A stretch of 8,758 nt of DNA from Chloroflexota bacterium (GTDB lineage: Bacteria > Chloroflexota > Chloroflexia > Chloroflexales > Kallotenuaceae): the NCBI GenBank assembly GCA_019240175.1, contig JAFAYS010000740.1, forward strand, positions 1 through 8,758, in the 5' to 3' direction. Of this stretch, positions 5,430 through 8,758 are shown piece after piece. The translations under genes and the position numbers were made by a program. Below the pieces are notes generated by a model. It did no database searches and was not told where the DNA came from. It worked only from the letters and a program-made list of their open reading frames with translations. Each line of letters starts with the position of its first letter. The stretch's first letter is position 1.

Positions 5430-8309
5430 CTACGGCGCGCGGACGCCGAGCACAACCGTCATGCCTGGCTCAATCGCTGTGCCCGCGCCTGGGCTGTGGC
5501 TGACGACCGCGTATGGCGGGAACGCGTTGTACAGATCGCCCAGCCGGTCCTGGCCCTGGTAATCCACGACCACGCTGGTCACGCCCAGGCTGGCCAGCAG
5601 ATCGCGGGCCTGGTTCTCGCCAAGGCCGATCAGGTTCGGGATACGCGGCACCGGTCGCGCGGTGGGCTCGGCTGGCGGGCCGCCCGGCTGTCCGGGTTCA
5701 GGCAGCGCGGTCGGAACTAGCAGCGGATCTTGCGTCGGCTTCGGCTCCGGCGTTGGACTGGCGACCGCCTCAGCGGTACAGCGCTCACGCGGCGCGCTGC
5801 CGCTCAGCTCCTCGTCGTCGCCGCCGATGCTGAAGGTCGTATCGACGATCTTCTCTTCATCCGACGACTTGGGCAAGTTCCATACGCGCATCGTGACCAG
5901 GCGATCGCCGTAGCTCACGCCCTCGACCGGCAGACACACGCCGCCGTCGCCTGTGCGCACAACCTTGACCGAGCGATACAGATCGCAGCTGGCACCGGTG
6001 TCGCCCTCAAGCATCTCGGGTGTGAACCATTCGCTAGAGCGCTGCCCGAAGCTGCCGCCGATCTTGCAGATCTTGCGCTCGACCGCGCCGTACTCGGCGG
6101 GGCTGGGGAAGTCCAGCGGCTTGCTTAGGTCTTCGCCGCGCAGGAAGCGATCGATTTCGGGATCTTTGAACAGCGACTCCATGATGCGCTGCCAGATGAT
6201 GCCGCCGCCCTGCGTACTTTCCACGCGCTCGGTCTTCTCGTTATTGTTGTTGCCGGTCCACACACCGACCGTCACATACGGCGTAAAGCCCATCGCCCAG
6301 GCGTCGCGGAAATCGTCGGTGGTGCCGGTCTTGGCGTGCGTAGGCCGCGACAGGTTGAGCGGATTGTTGCGGCCAAACATCGGCGTGCGGGCATTGTTAT
6401 CGCCCATAAAGTCGCGCACGATCGCCACCTTCGCAGGATCGACAACCTGCTCGTTCGGGCCGGCCTGGAAATCGCGCAGCACTTTGCCGTCGCGGTCGGT
6501 GATCTTGAGGATCGGCTCGGCCTTGATGTAGCGCCCGTCGTTGGCCAGCGTGTTGTAGGCGGTCGTCAGGTCGAGCAGCGTGACTTCGCCGCCGCCCAGC
6601 GTCATCGCCAGGCCGTAGAAGCTATCGTCGCGCTGAAGGCCGGTGATGCCCATGCGGTGCAGCATCTCGCGCGTCGGACCGACGCCGGCACGCTTAAGCG
6701 CGACCACCGCCGGAATATTGAGCGAGTTCGCCAGACCCTCGCGCATGCGCAGCGGCCCGTGCCACTTCTGGTCGTAGTTCTTGGGGCAGAACCAGTAGGC
6801 GTCAGGGCTGGGAGCGCACTTCTTGAGATTGGCATCGCTGGCACCGCCGCGCACCGGGAACTTGGTCTCGACGTCCCACAGCACCGAGCCAGGCGTAAGC
6901 GAGCCCTGGACCATCGCCGAAAGATAGGTGAACGGCTTGAGCGCGGAGCCCGGCTGGCGCTCGCGGGTGGCCACGTTGACGTTGCCGTCAAGCACATTGC
7001 CTTCTTCGCCCTCGGTCTCGGTCGCCTTGACGGCGTTATAGTCGATCGAGCCAACCATGCTCAAGATCTGACCGGTACCCGGCTGCTGGATCACCACGGC
7101 GGCGTTGTGAATATTGCGCTCTTCTTCTTCCAGCTCCTGGATGCGCGTTTTGGCCTCGCGCTCGGCGATCTCCTGGATGTTCAGATCCAGCGTCGTAGTG
7201 ATATTCAGACCGCCCTGATTGGCCAGCAGCGGCCCGATCTCGGGATCGTTTTCCAGCGCCTGGCGCACATGAAAGACGAAGTGCGGCGCGCGCAGGCTGA
7301 CCTGCTGATCGGCAAAGGTCAGATCCTGGGCGATCGCCTCGCGCGCTTCTTTTTCGGTGACCATGTTGTTGCGCACCATCTGGCGCAGCACATCGACCTG
7401 GCGCGCGCGCGTGGGGGTGATGCCGCGTGGCAGCGGGCTTTCCACGTCGAGCCAGGTGTCTTTCTTGAGCGCAACGCCCTTCAAGATCTGGCCGTTCTCC
7501 AGGTACTGCATTGGGTTGTAGAGCGTGGGCAACTGGGGCACGCCGGCCAGCAGCGAGGCCTGGTTCAGGTTCAGGTCCTTGGCGTTCACGCCGAAATAGC
7601 CCCGCGACGCCGCCTGGATGCCGTAGGCCAGGTTGCCATAGGGAATTTCGTTGAGATACATCTCAAGGATCTGATCCTTGGAGTACTGGTCGGTAAGCTG
7701 CTGGGCCAGCACGGCCTCTTTGATCTTGCGCTGGTAGCCTTCCTGGCGCTCGGCTTCGGTCAGCACAGCCAGCTTGATGAACTGCTGGGTGATCGTCGAC
7801 GCGCCCGAGACCGTCTCGCCGTTGATGTAGTTGCGGTAGAAGGCTTTGGCAATGCCCAGGTAATCGACGCCGGGATTGGTCCAGAAATTCTTGTCCTCGA
7901 TCGCAACTGTGCCGTTCTTGAGATCGTCGGCGATCTGATCCAGCTTGACCGGATCGCGACGGCCTGTCGAGATGAACTCGTAGAGCAGCGTGCCGTTGCG
8001 ATCAAAGATGCGCGAGGTTTGGAATGGCTTGTACTCGTGGAGCGTTTCCAGGCGCGGCTTCAGCTCGTCGGCGGTCTGCAAGTAGTACACGCCGCCAGCC
8101 GCAGCGCCGACCGACGGGACCAGCAGGCCAACCAGCAGGAGTGCCAGCAGGCCGTAGAGCAGCACGCGCCCGCGACCGCCGACACTGCGACCGTTGTGCA
8201 ACAGCTGCGGCGGCGCTTTGTAGCGGCGTGGAGGCTCGTTTGCGCCGCGACGCATCGCCGGGCCGCGATAGGGCCCATGCCCGTTTCTGCGATTCGAGTG
8301 TGATGCCAT
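5430..8309 (-). CDS. Bifunctional class A penicillin-binding protein with PASTA domain
   Basis: This membrane-anchored enzyme polymerises lipid II glycan strands and cross-links peptide stems outside the membrane. The 959-residue product has a basic cytoplasmic N-terminus (1-48), a transmembrane segment at about 49-76, a GT51 transglycosylase domain at about 95-265 with catalytic Glu138 in EDKNFWTNPGVD, and GASTITQQ at 169-176. In the transpeptidase domain SALK (Ser455), SLN (529-531) and KTG (660-662) are all present. A Pro-rich linker (about 850-888) leads to one PASTA repeat (about 887-957), a fold that binds muropeptide or beta-lactam in other proteins. The usual His of the first GT51 motif is Asn here. 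The domain order fits the 1A/ponA-like class. AGGAAA at 8321-8316, seven bases before the ATG, supports the start. The promoter is unclear: TATAAC (8334-8329) and TATAAG (8441-8436) both lack a good -35 box. Confidence 0.95.
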   Translation of the reverse strand: MASHSNRRNGHGPYRGPAMRRGANEPPRRYKAPPQLLHNGRSVGGRGRVLLYGLLALLLVGLLVPSVGAAAGGVYYLQTADELKPRLETLHEYKPFQTSRIFDRNGTLLYEFISTGRRDPVKLDQIADDLKNGTVAIEDKNFWTNPGVDYLGIAKAFYRNYINGETVSGASTITQQFIKLAVLTEAERQEGYQRKIKEAVLAQQLTDQYSKDQILEMYLNEIPYGNLAYGIQAASRGYFGVNAKDLNLNQASLLAGVPQLPTLYNPMQYLENGQILKGVALKKDTWLDVESPLPRGITPTRARQVDVLRQMVRNNMVTEKEAREAIAQDLTFADQQVSLRAPHFVFHVRQALENDPEIGPLLANQGGLNITTTLDLNIQEIAEREAKTRIQELEEEERNIHNAAVVIQQPGTGQILSMVGSIDYNAVKATETEGEEGNVLDGNVNVATRERQPGSALKPFTYLSAMVQGSLTPGSVLWDVETKFPVRGGASDANLKKCAPSPDAYWFCPKNYDQKWHGPLRMREGLANSLNIPAVVALKRAGVGPTREMLHRMGITGLQRDDSFYGLAMTLGGGEVTLLDLTTAYNTLANDGRYIKAEPILKITDRDGKVLRDFQAGPNEQVVDPAKVAIVRDFMGDNNARTPMFGRNNPLNLSRPTHAKTGTTDDFRDAWAMGFTPYVTVGVWTGNNNNEKTERVESTQGGGIIWQRIMESLFKDPEIDRFLRGEDLSKPLDFPSPAEYGAVERKICKIGGSFGQRSSEWFTPEMLEGDTGASCDLYRSVKVVRTGDGGVCLPVEGVSYGDRLVTMRVWNLPKSSDEEKIVDTTFSIGGDDEELSGSAPRERCTAEAVASPTPEPKPTQDPLLVPTALPEPGQPGGPPAEPTARPVPRIPNLIGLGENQARDLLASLGVTSVVVDYQGQDRLGDLYNAFPPYAVVSHSPGAGTAIEPGMTVVLGVRAP

Positions 8310-8365
8310 GTATTATTTCCTACAGAATGTTATACGAATGGCGCGCTGGGGCGCCGGTTTTTCCC

Positions 8366-8386
8366 GCGCAGCCGGTACCGCTGCGC
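8366..8386. other. GC-rich hairpin upstream of the PBP gene
   Basis: GCGCAGC (8366-8372) pairs perfectly with GCTGCGC (8380-8386) around a seven-base loop. No T tract follows on either strand, so it is not an intrinsic terminator. A smaller GGCGC/GCGCC hairpin lies closer to the gene. If transcription starts near TATAAG (8441-8436), both would lie in the PBP leader RNA. Confidence 0.4.
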
Positions 8387-8460
8387 TCGCTGCTCCTATT
8401 CTACCAAGTATTTTGCCGCCAACCGCCGATCAATACTTATAAACTCCTGATAGCGGTGGG

Positions 8461-8495
8461 CATACAAAGAGGCGAGGAACATGTCCTCGCCTTTT
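8461..8495 (-). terminator. Terminator of the partial membrane-protein gene
   Basis: GGCGAGGA (8471-8478) pairs with TCCTCGCC (8484-8491) around a five-base loop, and flanking A-T pairs lengthen the stem. On the minus strand TCTTTGT follows. On the plus strand TTTT follows, so it may work in both directions. It lies 26-30 bases past the stop at 8521. Confidence 0.75.
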
Positions 8496-8520
8496 ACGGT
8501 CGATCGTGTTTGGCCGCAGC

Positions 8521-8758
8521 TTAGCGATAGCGCTCCTGGAGCTGCTGGCCGGCCTCTGAGATCTGGCCCACGGCATCCTCGCTGCCCGGTCGGACGAGCT
8601 TGTGATACAGGCCGACGGCAAAGAAGGTCGGCGGCCACTTGCCGACGAAGTCCGCCCAGTTCTTCTTGCCGGCGAGCTGGAAGCCTGCCGACAACAGGAT
8701 CGAAACGATGCCGAGCGTGTACCAGAGCTGACCAGGGATCTGATCAACAACCTGGAAG
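8521..8758 (-). CDS. C-terminal part of an unknown small membrane protein
   Basis: This is the C-terminal 78 residues of a gene that enters from beyond the right edge; its start is outside the window. The visible part begins FQVVDQIPGQLWYTLGI, followed by a hydrophobic segment of about 20 residues (LWYTLGIVSILLSAGFQLAG). After a short basic/aromatic loop (KKNWADFVGKW) comes a second moderately hydrophobic stretch (PPTFFAVGLYHKLV), then a polar tail ending QQLQERYR. It resembles conserved hypothetical small integral membrane proteins seen in several phyla, but I cannot name a family or function. It reads in the same direction as the PBP gene 212 bases downstream and is separated from it by a terminator, so the two are probably independent units. 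The reading frame is supported by its protein-like composition and the properly placed terminator. Confidence 0.7.
   Translation of the reverse strand, partial: FQVVDQIPGQLWYTLGIVSILLSAGFQLAGKKNWADFVGKWPPTFFAVGLYHKLVRPGSEDAVGQISEAGQQLQERYR

Noticed and set aside
6336..8303. 655-codon open frame on the plus strand opposite the PBP gene.
   Set aside because: It is an antisense shadow of a GC-rich gene, with Arg/Ala/Leu/His-biased composition and no recognisable domain. The minus-strand frame has all the expected PBP motifs.
8395..8482. Short minus-strand ORF MFLASLYAHRYQEF.. with several Tyr, upstream of the PBP gene, as a second leader peptide.
   Set aside because: Its ATG sits inside the terminator stem-loop with no properly spaced Shine-Dalgarno sequence, the Tyr residues are spread out, and no terminator or antiterminator follows before the PBP gene.

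Overview
The window looks like chromosomal housekeeping DNA from a GC-rich member of the Chloroflexota, most likely class Chloroflexia. The pointers are the DUF507 and DUF4342 proteins, a TopA with a long Lys/Thr/Ala tail, and a class A penicillin-binding protein with an 'NPG' version of the glycosyltransferase motif and a C-terminal PASTA domain. This placement comes from family resemblance and was not tested by a search. I saw no mobile element, CRISPR array, rRNA or tRNA.

Layout. Positions 1-110 hold a hairpin-rich, TTTGTTC-type intergenic repeat. Two small plus-strand genes follow, DUF507 (151-438) and DUF4342 (534-941), ending in an intrinsic terminator (971-1006). Everything to the right is on the minus strand. 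Reading in the direction of transcription there are: the C-terminal part of an unknown membrane protein (8758-8521) with its terminator; a bifunctional class A PBP (8309-5430) with a terminator at 5406-5373; topA (5229-2608) with its own strong promoter and a structured leader; and tyrS (2258-1086), which converges on the DUF4342 gene.

The most interesting part is the 349-base gap between topA and tyrS. A TTGACA promoter whose -35 box directly follows the topA stop codon reads into a 25-codon ORF with a well-placed Shine-Dalgarno sequence. That ORF ends in Tyr-Ala-Tyr-Ala-Tyr-Leu-Gln-Gln-Ala. It is followed by an 8-bp antiterminator pairing and then a perfect 11-bp terminator hairpin with a T-rich tail, all upstream of tyrosyl-tRNA synthetase. 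This is the layout of ribosome-mediated transcription attenuation: scarce Tyr-tRNA would stall the ribosome on the Tyr codons, favour the antiterminator and raise tyrS expression. I know tyrS control mainly through T-boxes in Gram-positive bacteria, so a Tyr leader-peptide attenuator here is a candidate undescribed system.

A second copy of the TTTGTTC repeat lies between this attenuator and tyrS, in the same orientation relative to the downstream gene as the copy before DUF507. Both copies present a promoter-like TTGTTC with an 18-base spacer. The topA leader is also unusual: it starts almost at once with a GC-rich hairpin and T-rich tail, then a small GAAA-loop hairpin that covers the Shine-Dalgarno sequence.
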